From Clostridia bacterium (lineage in GTDB: Bacteria > Bacteroidota > Bacteroidia > Bacteroidales > 4484-276), in the NCBI GenBank assembly GCA_009928785.1, contig SABY01000011.1, forward strand, positions 1 to 56,513: a stretch of 56,513 bases of DNA. Direction: 5' to 3'. The translations under genes were made by a program, and so were the position numbers. The notes under the pieces are model-generated. The model was given only the letters and a program-made list of their open reading frames with translations, was not told the DNA's origin and made no database searches. Shown in pieces: positions 8,330 through 17,700 of this stretch (position 1 is its first letter; every line of letters starts with the position of its first letter).

Positions 8330-9314
8330 AAAAATCACGGTTTTTCAATGCAGCATCTGCTACAAAACGTACTTTCTTAAAATGCGTTTCCAGCATCCGC
8401 CGGTTGGCAGCCTTGTGGCCAATGGCGGCATTGCGCGCCGAAGCGGCCACATAAATCATCACCTCATCGCAGTTTCCGGGATGTTCTATTAGCACCAGCT
8501 TTTGCCGCCATAGCTCTGTATGCACCAGTTCACCAAACGAAACATGAAAAGGGCCTGCCACCAGCGCGCTGCCATCCAGCAATCCTGCAGAAGGGTGCAA
8601 ACCCAGCCGGATGATATTGATGCCGGCGCTTTCAAAAATCGGCACCAGCGTAGCCACCTGCTCAACAGCCTCCTGCAAACTTTGGGGAATATATTCGCCG
8701 CGCATATACAAATCGGCAAGTGGAGTTCCAAGCACCACCACAGCCGGATAAATACGCACATCGTTGGCACCCATCTCCACAAACTTTTTGGCTGTTGCCA
8801 ACGTTTTTTCTGGTGTATCACCGGGCAAACCGGTCATCATCTGCAAGCCCAACCGCAATCCGGAGGCTTTTATTTTATGCGCCGCCCTATCAACACATGC
8901 CGCATCGTGACCACGCTCCGAAAGCCGAAGCACCTCCTCGTCCATCGACTGCGCGCCAAGCTCTACCGTTCCTACTTTCATCTTTAACAGCAGCTCCAAC
9001 ACCTTGTCGTCGATCATATCCGGCCTTGTCGAAAGACGAATGCTCTGCACATCACCGGAAGCCACAAAAGGCTGCACCGCGTGTAGCAATTTTTCTTGCC
9101 GCGCCAACGGCAATCCTGTAAAAGTACCACCAAAAAATCCCACCTCTATCTGAGCATCCACTGGCAGCGTAGCCAAATGATTACGAATAATTTCCTTTAC
9201 AGCAATGGCATCGGGCACCGCACTATGGCCGGCAATGGCGTGTTGGTCGCAAAAGATACATCGGTGCGGACACGCTTGCATCGGGATAAATATCGGTATG
9301 GTAAAATGGCGCAT
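8313..9314 (-). CDS. Radical SAM protein, Elp3/YhcC-like
   Basis: This 333-residue protein binds a radical SAM [4Fe-4S] cluster through Cys15-x3-Cys19-x2-Cys22 in the segment QACPHRCIFCDQ. It is followed by the GFFGGTFTGLP strand (about residues 58-68) and RLSTRPD near residue 98, both typical of the Elp3/YhcC/oxygen-independent coproporphyrinogen oxidase-like class. After the barrel it lacks an acetyltransferase domain and ends in a short beta-rich tail. The reaction is unknown. The ATG at 9314 comes three bases after the CWC gene stops, and its 3' end overlaps the DUF6873 gene, so the two products are probably made together. Confidence 0.82.
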   Translation of the reverse strand: MRHFTIPIFIPMQACPHRCIFCDQHAIAGHSAVPDAIAVKEIIRNHLATLPVDAQIEVGFFGGTFTGLPLARQEKLLHAVQPFVASGDVQSIRLSTRPDMIDDKVLELLLKMKVGTVELGAQSMDEEVLRLSERGHDAACVDRAAHKIKASGLRLGLQMMTGLPGDTPEKTLATAKKFVEMGANDVRIYPAVVVLGTPLADLYMRGEYIPQSLQEAVEQVATLVPIFESAGINIIRLGLHPSAGLLDGSALVAGPFHVSFGELVHTELWRQKLVLIEHPGNCDEVMIYVAASARNAAIGHKAANRRMLETHFKKVRFVADAALKNRDFYVDYR

Positions 9315-9317
9315 GTG

Positions 9318-9527
9318 TTACGGATTCTGCTCCGGGCGCTGCTGCGCAATCTCATTCAAACAGTCGGGACACAGACAACCGGTGTATTTGTCGGTAAGTT
9401 GGGTAAGCTTGTCGGGCGGCACAAATACACTGTAGCACCAGCACTTGCCCGACGGGCTGCACGCGAAATCTTTGCCGCATCGCTGACATTGCGTCAACTC
9501 CGGGGTGGGGTGGGGGTTATTCGTCAT
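9318..9527 (-). CDS. Cysteine-rich CWC-family small protein
   Basis: This 69-residue protein has a CxxC (CQRCGKDFAC) near residue 14, a central KCWCYSV and a second CLCPDCL near residue 51, the pattern of the cysteine-rich CWC family. These proteins probably bind zinc, and their role is unknown. Its start overlaps the end of folB by 11 bases, and its stop is three bases before the radical SAM gene, so it is embedded in the operon. Confidence 0.8.
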   Translation of the reverse strand: MTNNPHPTPELTQCQRCGKDFACSPSGKCWCYSVFVPPDKLTQLTDKYTGCLCPDCLNEIAQQRPEQNP

Positions 9528-9876
9528 CGGTATCCAATGTTACGCTTACGCTGCCAACCTTGCCGCCCAGCGGCGGATTCATCTTCGCTATCCTGATGCG
9601 TGCATGTGTAATCTGCGCAAACTGCGCCATCACCGCGTCCAGAATGCGCCGCCCCACGTGCTCGAGCAGGTTCGACTTTTTGACCATCTGCGCTTTGGTC
9701 ACCAGATACACCTCCTGGTAATTGATAGTTCGGTTCAGCTTGTCGCTGGCCTCCGCCTGGCGCGTATCTGTTTCCAGCATCAGGTCCACCACAAAACGTG
9801 TCCCGATAATCTGCTCCTCACTAAAACAGCCGTGATAGGCAAAAAACTCCATTCCTTCAATCGCGATCTTTCCCAT
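9517..9876 (-). CDS. folB: Dihydroneopterin aldolase
   Basis: The 119-residue length is normal for FolB, which converts 7,8-dihydroneopterin to 6-hydroxymethyl-dihydropterin in folate synthesis. Family signatures visible are IEGMEFFAYHGCFSEEQ (residues 6-22), a conserved Tyr in TINYQEVY (about 50-57), LLEHVGRRI near 70, and a C-terminal KMNPPLGGKVGSVSV that forms the pterin pocket. It heads a minus-strand run with the CWC, radical SAM, DUF6873 and phospholipase D genes. gltX lies upstream on the same strand behind a repeat-filled 271-base gap. Confidence 0.93.
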   Translation of the reverse strand: MGKIAIEGMEFFAYHGCFSEEQIIGTRFVVDLMLETDTRQAEASDKLNRTINYQEVYLVTKAQMVKKSNLLEHVGRRILDAVMAQFAQITHARIRIAKMNPPLGGKVGSVSVTLDTDDE

Positions 9877-9921
9877 AAAAACAATTTTTTAATAATGATA
9901 TCAGTCTAAAAAGCCGTAAGA

Positions 9922-10023
9922 CCCCTAAATCCCCTAAAGGGGACTTGTCCAAACTTCTGATTTTTAGTATTTCTCCCGCCAGTTGACGGATCAGTGGTAA
10001 AAAGTACTAAAAATCAGAAGTTT
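9922..10023. repeat. Intergenic repeat cassette with 19-bp perfect inverted repeat
   Basis: The gap between gltX and folB starts with CCCCTAAATCCCCTAAAGGGG (9922-9942), a phrase recurrent in Bacteroidota genomes. It continues with AAACTTCTGATTTTTAGTA at 9951-9969, whose exact complement TACTAAAAATCAGAAGTTT lies at 10005-10023, a 35-base loop apart. The loop holds a degenerate CTCCCGCCAGTTGACGGA. A further low-complexity stretch at 10077-10117 repeats TTCGCG-TAATTCGC wording. The layout suggests a dispersed mobile or structured repeat rather than a simple terminator. Confidence 0.65.
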
Positions 10024-10147
10024 TTGAGTTTTTATACTAAACTCAATAATCCTTTTTAATAATTTTTAGGCGCAATGCGATTCGCGTTAATTCGCTCGTT
10101 TCGCGGTAATTCGCGGGTTCTGCGGATTCTGCCATTATCTGGATATT

Positions 10148-11674
10148 TTATGGCAACTGCCGCAGCGCCGTTTCAATTCGTTTCTGCACTTCTTTTTTTC
10201 CCAGAAGCTCAGCAATCTTCATCAGGTCAGGCCCAAAGCTGCCACCCACCAGCACCAGTCGCAGTGTATTCATGGCCACGCCCATACCCGTGCCGCTTCG
10301 CTCCAAATATTCGACAATAGCTGTTTTTATCGCTTCAGCTTTATAATCCGAAACATCATTAATTACTTGCTTCAAATCCTGCAAAAGAACAGGGGTGGTT
10401 TCTTTCCATTGCTTCTTCACAACCTTTTCATCATAAGTCGTGGGCGCCTCAAAAAAGAAATAACTCTGATCCCAAAGCTCCTCCACAAAAGTCGCGCGCT
10501 CTTTTACCAACGAAACTATTTGTTTAATAAATGCTGCGTTTGCATCAACACCTTTTTCCTTTAAAACATCTTCATAAAGCCCGGCTATCTCTTCGTCGGT
10601 GCGCGCCACCAGATACTGATGGTTAAACCATTTGGCTTTAGCCGGATCAAATTTAGAACCCGATTTCCCCACACGTTCTATTGTGAATTGTTCCACCAGC
10701 TCATCCATCGTAAATATCTCCTGTTCGGTGCCGGGATTCCAACCAAGCAGCGCCAGCATATTTACGAAAGCATCGGCAAAATAACCGGCTTCGCGGTAGC
10801 CACTCGAAATGTCGCCGCTGGCCGGGTCTTTCCATTGCAGCGGGAAAACCGGGAACCCAAGCCGGTCGCCGTCGCGCTTGCTTAATTTCCCATTACCATC
10901 AGGCTTGAGCAGCAGCGGCAGGTGTGCAAACTGTGGCGGCTGCCACCCAAAAGCTTCGTACAACATCACGTGGAGCGGCGCTGAGGGCAGCCACTCTTCG
11001 CCGCGTATTACATGGCTTATCTTCATCAGGTGGTCGTCCACAATATTGGCCAAATGGTAGGTGGGCATTCCGTCGGATTTAAAAAGAACTTTATCGTCGA
11101 GCTGATCCGACTGCACCTCCACACGGCCACGAATCAGGTCATCCACCACAATGGTGCGTCCTTCGGGCATTTTAAAACGAATCACAAAATTATCGCTTGT
11201 ACTCAGCCGCTTTTGCACCTCGTCAACTGCAAGTGTCAACGAATTTTTCATCGTGCTCCGCGTCGTGGAATCATATTGCTGGCTGCTGGCTGCTGCGGCT
11301 TTCTGCCTTTCGCGCAATGCCTCCAGCTCTTCGGCAGTATCAAAAGCATAATACGCTTTGCCTTCTTCCACCAACGTGTCGGCATATTGGCGATACAACT
11401 CCTTTCGGTCGCTTTGGCGATAGGGGCCAAAGCTGCCGCCCACATCGGGGCCTTCGTCGTAAAGAATGCCTGCCCAGCGCAACGATTCGATGATGTATTC
11501 TTCGGCTCCGGGCACATAACGGTTTTGGTCGGTATCTTCGATGCGCAGAATAAAAGCGCCCTGATGGCGCCGCGCAAAGAGATAATTGTAAAGCGCAGTG
11601 CGCACGCCACCAATGTGCAGCGGACCGGTGGGGCTGGGAGCAAAGCGCACTCTGACATTCTTCTGTTCGATCAT
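10148..11674 (-). CDS. gltX: Glutamyl-tRNA synthetase
   Basis: This 508-residue class I aminoacyl-tRNA synthetase charges tRNA-Glu. The HIGH-type signature is in RFAPSPTGPLHIGGVRTAL close to the N-terminus and the KMSKS-type loop is GKLSKRDGD. The anticodon-binding helical domain follows from about residue 340. I place the start at the ATG at 11674, eight bases after an AAAGG. A longer frame begins with TTG at 11713, but that codon lies inside the -7 promoter box, and the extra residues are not part of the family. The length agrees with bacterial GluRS (about 470-510). Confidence 0.95.
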   Translation of the reverse strand: MIEQKNVRVRFAPSPTGPLHIGGVRTALYNYLFARRHQGAFILRIEDTDQNRYVPGAEEYIIESLRWAGILYDEGPDVGGSFGPYRQSDRKELYRQYADTLVEEGKAYYAFDTAEELEALRERQKAAAASSQQYDSTTRSTMKNSLTLAVDEVQKRLSTSDNFVIRFKMPEGRTIVVDDLIRGRVEVQSDQLDDKVLFKSDGMPTYHLANIVDDHLMKISHVIRGEEWLPSAPLHVMLYEAFGWQPPQFAHLPLLLKPDGNGKLSKRDGDRLGFPVFPLQWKDPASGDISSGYREAGYFADAFVNMLALLGWNPGTEQEIFTMDELVEQFTIERVGKSGSKFDPAKAKWFNHQYLVARTDEEIAGLYEDVLKEKGVDANAAFIKQIVSLVKERATFVEELWDQSYFFFEAPTTYDEKVVKKQWKETTPVLLQDLKQVINDVSDYKAEAIKTAIVEYLERSGTGMGVAMNTLRLVLVGGSFGPDLMKIAELLGKKEVQKRIETALRQLP

Positions 11675-11710
11675 AAATTCAGCCTTTCGTCGTATTAATT
11701 TTTTAGCCGG

Positions 11711-11718
11711 CAAAGATA
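11711..11718 (-). promoter_or_regulatory. Bacteroidota-type -7 box for gltX
   Basis: The minus strand reads TATCTTTG, matching TAnnTTTG, about 37 bases upstream of the ATG at 11674. A -33 TTG at the expected spacing is not evident. The box supports the shorter gltX start. Confidence 0.4.
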
Positions 11719-11828
11719 ATGTTTGACGGGGATTGGAACTTCCTGTACGTGATTATGTGGCTAAAGCAGAAGGGTAGGGGAGATTTTTTAATTCATCATC
11801 AACAAAGAATCAGCGAAAAGAATAAATA

Positions 11829-12968
11829 CTAAATTTCATGTACCTGAAATTTGTATTGCAACCATCTTTTCAATAGCACATCATACACTTGATATTGCTT
11901 TTGCCCGTTCTCGCCCGGATCACTGTAAATCATCTCTTTTTGTTCCAACGACTGAAGCGAGCGCAAAACCGACGCTGAGCTGCCGAGTTTGTATTTATTT
12001 ATAAACCCCATAGATGTAGGTGATCCAACTTTTTCCTCAAGGCCTATGGCCATCAGTAGGTTCCACTGTGGCTTGGTGAGTAATTCGCGATATTGAAAAA
12101 ATACGATTTCCTGCTCCTCAAGAATTTTGATGATTTCCCGATTCAAATCCTTTTCGGTTACCTCTTTCGGAGCATTGGCAAATAACCTGTTACAGATTAG
12201 TTGAACGTAATAGGTATGCACAGATGCCCACTCTAATGCATCTTCAACCACTTCCGGCGAAATACTTCTTTCGGCCTCCTCAAACTTTTCGATGATAAAC
12301 TGCTTGTAGCTGTCTTTTACAATAGAACCAAAATGCAGAATTTGAGTACTCCTGTAAAATGGTCGACGGGAATCTGAAAACAGCTCGGTTATTAAGTGCC
12401 GCTGGCTACCTGAAAAAATGAAAACTACATTGGTAAGCGTTTGAATAATTGACCGCAACCAGGCATCAGTGTTTTTTTCGGGATACGCGAGGATTTGCTG
12501 AAATTCATCTACAGCAATAACCACCTTTTGGTCGAGATTATTCAGGAATTTTAGCAATGCATCGATGTTTTTATCAGCATCGTTTTGAGTGCCTGTGATG
12601 CTTACCTGCGGATTGCCGGTTAATGGATCAAAACTAATTACCGGACGCAAGGTTTTAATGAAATCCCAGATTTTTTTTCCAATGGGTGACTTTTCAGGCA
12701 CTGCATTTACAATGGCTGTTGAAAGTTCTTTTACAAATGCCGTTTTATCATTAGTAGGTAAAATATCTAAATAAATTGGCAGCATCTCCGATTTCAGCTT
12801 CTCCAAAACATGATGTATTAATCCTGTTTTACCCATACGGCGGATGGCTGTTAAGGTCATAGAATTTCCGCTCAGGAGGCCTGAAACAAGGATTTGGGTT
12901 TCGGTTTCTCTGTCACAAAAGAATTCCTCACCCAAATAATAATTTGTTGGGAATGGATTATTTTTCAT
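11829..12968 (-). CDS. AAA+ ATPase of the archaeal-ATPase/STAND-like clade
   Basis: The protein of about 379 residues has a P-loop ATPase domain: AIRRMGKTG at 41-49 is the RRxGKT form of Walker A typical of this clade, VVIAVDEFQQI near 150 is Walker B, and FIFSGSQR near 180 is sensor 1. The C-terminal third is a winged-helix region (LLTKPQWNLLMAIG onward). Such proteins are widespread, often strain-specific, and of unproven role; some may be selfish or defence-related. I chose the ATG at 12968 because the upstream in-frame ATG at 12989 lies inside an operator-like repeat array. No DUF234-type nuclease domain is present at the C-terminus. Confidence 0.78.
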   Translation of the reverse strand: MKNNPFPTNYYLGEEFFCDRETETQILVSGLLSGNSMTLTAIRRMGKTGLIHHVLEKLKSEMLPIYLDILPTNDKTAFVKELSTAIVNAVPEKSPIGKKIWDFIKTLRPVISFDPLTGNPQVSITGTQNDADKNIDALLKFLNNLDQKVVIAVDEFQQILAYPEKNTDAWLRSIIQTLTNVVFIFSGSQRHLITELFSDSRRPFYRSTQILHFGSIVKDSYKQFIIEKFEEAERSISPEVVEDALEWASVHTYYVQLICNRLFANAPKEVTEKDLNREIIKILEEQEIVFFQYRELLTKPQWNLLMAIGLEEKVGSPTSMGFINKYKLGSSASVLRSLQSLEQKEMIYSDPGENGQKQYQVYDVLLKRWLQYKFQVHEI

Positions 12969-12978
12969 GGCGTCAAAA

Positions 12979-13026
12979 GTAACTAACATTTTGTAACTTA
13001 CATTTTGTAAGTTACAAATTGTTACC
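12979..13026. promoter_or_regulatory. Operator-like repeat array upstream of the ATPase gene
   Basis: A perfect 11-bp inverted repeat, TTGTAACTTAC (12991-13001) and GTAAGTTACAA (13007-13017), has a five-base ATTTT spacer. A further copy, GTAACTAACATTTT, precedes it in tandem (12979-12992), and a half site, GTTAC, follows at 13021-13025. The array covers the expected promoter/leader of the ATPase gene, as expected for a repressor operator. Confidence 0.6.
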
Positions 13027-13126
13027 TGGAGAATCCGCTGACTTATTAATAAAAAATCTCACCCGCACAATCCAGTGTCATCATTTTATTTTAATTTTGG
13101 TAATTAATTTATAAAAACCATCTATC

Positions 13127-14644
13127 ATGAAAAAATTTATCATCCTTGCGTTGTTCTCGTGCCTTACACTGGCAACACGCAGCAACCCGCTCCCTGCAGT
13201 TGATACCTCACGTATCAACGGCACATTAGTGCTTACCGTTTTATTCAGCGACCCTACTATGGGACTCGATTATGGCTATCTTTTGGGCGACCGCCTTTAC
13301 AATGTTCTCGAAAATTATGTGGTGAATACGGCCTTTGGCGGTGCAGCCTCTTATAACTACGCGCGTCAGATTTTTGACCAGCGTTTCGTGGTGAGTGAAT
13401 ATTACACCGAATTTGCCACGAACATGATCCTGGGAATGACTTATGGCGGCTTCCAGGTTTACTCGCCAACGTTGGGTCGCGAGTTCACTTACCAGGACGT
13501 ACTTTTGGCCAACGCAATCCCCGATATGACAGCTTTTGGGCTTACACAAACTACCGGCCCGGGCTGCTCCGATCTGATGTCGTGGGGAACAGCTACTGCC
13601 AACGATCCACAGCTTAATGGTGGCATGGTAATATGCCGCAACCTCGACTGGGACGACGACCCATTACTTATCGAAAACGCGCTGATTACTGTTTGGTTTA
13701 ATGAAGGTTTTAACCAACGTATCGTCACCTTTGGCTTTGTAGGAATGATTGGCGCTTTGTCGGGAATGAATGATGATGGAATTGCCACTTTCCAGAATAT
13801 GGGCAACTACAGCAGCTCGCCGGTGGGTACGGGCTTTTATCCCGTTAATCTGGCGCAACGCGACGGGCTGGAACATTACGACTTCAACGGCGATGGCATT
13901 TGTTCGCCCCGCGATGTAACCGACGCGGTACGTTCGCATCCCATGGCAGCAACTTTTATCATTAATACGGTAGGCCCCACCAACCTTGAGTTTCCAGCCG
14001 AAATTCTCGAAATCCACAACACATTTGGCGATACCATCCGCACAGCCGTGCACAATCCTGAGTTCTTCGGCGACAACCTGGTTTCTACCAATCATTTCCG
14101 ATTGCTCAAAAATCCAAGCTATTGTGCACGCTACAACCGCATTTCCGATTCCATCCAGGCTTCAACAGATTTCACCATTGCCCGCAACTGGCGTGTATTG
14201 CAAACTGCCGGCGTGCCCGGCAATTTACAAACAATACAATTTATACCTGCCACCAAATTGATTCGCTTTTCGATGGCGCGTCCGGGAACCCCAGCCTATC
14301 AGATAGAACCTACAGAAGTATCGATGTATGGATTACCGGTTTCCATCATAGAACATGCTGCAAAGCACAAAGGCGTATTTTCGGTGGCACCAAACCCTTG
14401 TCGTACGCATACTAATTTACTGATAGCAGCAGCTACCGGAGATAGAATTACAATAGAAATTTCTGATGCCAATGGAAATTCTATTTACACGCATCATGAT
14501 GTAGCAAAAGCAGATGGCGATAATAATGTAACCTGGAACACGAGCCATTACCCGTCGGGTGTTTATCTGTGCAAAGTATTGGTGGCGAACAATAAAACAC
14601 GCAAAAACGTTAGTGAGGTTCAGAAAATTCTGGTTTTAAAATAA
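13127..14644 (+). CDS. Secreted C45-like Ntn-hydrolase protein with T9SS sorting domain
   Basis: The 505-residue protein starts with a signal peptide (MKKFIILALFSCLTLATRS). Its body resembles the acyl-transferase/acid-ceramidase/C45 group of N-terminal nucleophile hydrolases: Cys147 in TGPGCSDLMSWGTA is the likely nucleophile, followed by the GGMVICRNLDWDDD strand. These enzymes hydrolyse or transfer amide-linked acyl groups, and the substrate is unknown. Near residues 252-264 is DFNGDGICSPRDV, a dockerin/EF-hand-like calcium loop. The last 80 or so residues (from FSVAPNPCRTHTNLLI) form a type A T9SS sorting domain, so the product should be exported across the outer membrane. Active cleavage at Cys147 is inferred only. 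Confidence 0.72.
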   Translation: MKKFIILALFSCLTLATRSNPLPAVDTSRINGTLVLTVLFSDPTMGLDYGYLLGDRLYNVLENYVVNTAFGGAASYNYARQIFDQRFVVSEYYTEFATNMILGMTYGGFQVYSPTLGREFTYQDVLLANAIPDMTAFGLTQTTGPGCSDLMSWGTATANDPQLNGGMVICRNLDWDDDPLLIENALITVWFNEGFNQRIVTFGFVGMIGALSGMNDDGIATFQNMGNYSSSPVGTGFYPVNLAQRDGLEHYDFNGDGICSPRDVTDAVRSHPMAATFIINTVGPTNLEFPAEILEIHNTFGDTIRTAVHNPEFFGDNLVSTNHFRLLKNPSYCARYNRISDSIQASTDFTIARNWRVLQTAGVPGNLQTIQFIPATKLIRFSMARPGTPAYQIEPTEVSMYGLPVSIIEHAAKHKGVFSVAPNPCRTHTNLLIAAATGDRITIEISDANGNSIYTHHDVAKADGDNNVTWNTSHYPSGVYLCKVLVANNKTRKNVSEVQKILVLK

Positions 14645-14729
14645 TACCCAGCAACTGACCGTTCTCACTTGCTGCTTATTTGGGTATTATTGAGGGATTT
14701 ATTAAAGCACTTTGCGTGATTTTGTTATT

Positions 14730-17700
14730 ATGACCGACAACTACACCATCCTTATCGGGAAACTCGATGCCTTCGTACGTAAGTATTACAAAAATCAGAT
14801 TATCAGAGGTTTGTTGTACAGCGTAGCTGTGCTGCTATTATTTTTTCTTACCATAACTTTTCTCGAGTTTTTTGCCTGGTTCGGAACCACATTTCGCACT
14901 ATTATCTTTTACTTGTATCTCATTGTCAGCGCGGTTATTATTTTCAGGCTGATTTTGATTCCTGTTTTTAAGTTGTTCAAAATAGGAAAAATCATTTCGC
15001 ACAAGCAGGCAGCTCAAATTATCGGAAAGCATTTTAAAGATGTGGATGATAAATTGCTCAACACATTACAGCTTAAGGAATTATCTAACATACAACAAGG
15101 CGACACAGCGCTCCTGCGCGCCAGCATCGACCAACGCATCGCCCGCCTGCAGCCTATTCCATTTGCCAGCGCTATCGACCTTAGGGCTAACCGAAAATAT
15201 CTAAAGTACGCCATCACACCGGTGCTTATTCTGGTGGTATTTCTCTTTGCTGCTCCTGGCGTCATTACTGGTCCAACGGCCCGCATCATTAATCACAACC
15301 AATATTTTGAGCGCGAGGCGCCATTCCGTTTTGTAATCCAAAATGAGGAATTGCTGGCCGTTCAGCAGGAAGATTTTACATTAGACCTGCTAATTGACGG
15401 GGGCACATCGCCGGCCAACGTGATGATAGAGCAGGGGAGTTCTTCGATGAAAATGAAGAAAGATGACAACGTTCATTTTAGTCATACTTTTCGTAATCTA
15501 AACGAAGATGTTACATTCTCCTTTGAGGCCGAAGGTTTTCGTTCAGAAAAATATACGCTCACAGTCCTTCCAAAGCCCATCATTCTTAGTTTCGATACCG
15601 AGATTGCCTATCCTAAATACATCGGAAAAGCCAACGAAACGCTCGAAAATACTGGTGACCTGGTTGTTCCGGAGGGAAGCCGTATTCGATGGAAATTCTA
15701 TACCCGCGACGCCGAAGCCATTCATATCAAATTTACCGACAGCAGCCATCAACTCTACCAAAGCGCTGGTAATGTGTTTGCTTACGAAAATCAATTTTTT
15801 AAAAGTCAGCCATATTCAATCAGTATTAGTAATCAATATCTGACGAATAACGATTCGCTACTTTTTGCAATAAGCGTAATTCCTGACATTTATCCAACCA
15901 TCAATATTGATGAATTTACAGATTCTGCCGCCACCGACCGCCTCTATTTCAGAGGTTTGTTAAAAGATGACTATGGTTTTAAACGGCTGGCATTTTATTT
16001 TCGCGTAAGCGGAAAAGATTCAAAACAGGAAAAACCATACGAAGTGATGAGTTTACGGCTGCAAAATCAAACGACTCAACAACAGTTTTTCCATGCCTTA
16101 GATCTGGTTGCACTTGAGCTAACGCCTGGTGATGAAGTAGAATATTATTTCGAAATATGGGATAACGATGGCGTAAATGGCAGTAAATCAGCTCGTTCGC
16201 AGAAATTGATATATAAAACAGACTCCTTTGAGGAGCTACAGGAAAAAGCCCAGGCCGCCAGCACCGAGATAAAAGACGATATGGAAAGCGCGATGAAAGA
16301 CCTAAAACTCTTGCAGCGCGACATCGACGAATTGAATAAACAGCTCTTTGAAAAGAAATCTATTTCATGGCAGGAAAAGCAGCAAATAGAAAACCTGCTC
16401 ACACGACAAAAAAACGTTAGACAACGGCTGGAAGATATGCAGAAGCTCAACGAACAAAAACTGCAAAACGAAGAGAAGATGAACAATACCAGCGAAGAAC
16501 TCCTCGAAAAACAGCGCGAGCTTGAGAAGATGATGAATGAGCTAATGACCGACGACATGAAAAAGATGATGGAAGAGATTCAAAAACTCCTCGACGAGCT
16601 GGACAAAGATAAAGTGAACGAAATGATGCAGGAGATGAAGATGAGCAACCAGGAACTGGAGGAACAACTCGACCGCAACCTGGAGCTTTTCAAACAGCTC
16701 GAATTTGAAAAACAACTGCAGGAAACTATTGATAAACTGAAAGAACTTGCCGAAGAGCAGGACAAACTTGCCGAAGAAACCAACAAAAATAAAGAAACGG
16801 GTGACAACGAGGAAATGAAAGAAAAGCAGGAGGAGCTAAATGAGAAATTTGAAGAATTAAGAAAAGATATAGAAGAACTTAACGAGAAAAACGAAGCGCT
16901 GGAATCACCCAACGAAATGGACGATACCAAGCAGGAAGAAGAAGAAATTCAGGAATCGATGGAGGAAAGCAGTGAGCAGCTCGAGCAAAACGAAAACTCG
17001 AAAGCTACGCAGAGTCAGAAAAAATCATCGCAGAAAATGCAGGAGCTTTCGCAGAAAATGCAACAAATGATGGAGGCCATGCAGATGGAGCAGATGGGAG
17101 AGGATGTGAACGCTTTGCGCGAAATACTGGAAAATCTCATTCAAATCTCATTCGATCAGGAGGACCTGATGAATCTTTACGCCGAAATGTCGAACAGCGA
17201 TCCCAAATACAATCAAACCATAAAGGATCAAAAAGATATGCGCGATGATATGGAAATAATCGCCGACTCTTTGAAGGCATTGGCCAAGCGCCAGATCATG
17301 ATCAAACCTTTTGTGATAAAGGAACTCACGGCTATCGACAACTATTTTACAACGATTCTTGAATCAATGGACAACCGCCAAAAGGGTCTTGCTTTGCGCG
17401 ATCAGCAACTGGCCATGACCAGCATCAATAATCTGGCGTTGTTGCTGGGCGAATCGTTGCAGCAGATGCAGCAGCAAATGATGTCGATGCAATCGAGTGG
17501 CAAATCATCGTGTCCCAATCCAGGGAAGCCCGGTGGCGCCCAACAAATGAAGTCGATGCGCGGCTTGCAGGAACAACTGAACCAACAATTGCAACAACTT
17601 AGAGATGGCCAGAAACCCGGCAAGCAAGGCCAACAGGGACAGCAAATGAGCGAACAACTGGCCCGCATGGCAGCACAGCAGGCTGCTATTCGCCGACAGA

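Noticed and set aside
11675..11713. An N-terminal extension of GluRS starting at TTG 11713
   Set aside because: The codon overlaps the -7 promoter box, and the ATG at 11674 has a better ribosome binding site and matches the family start.
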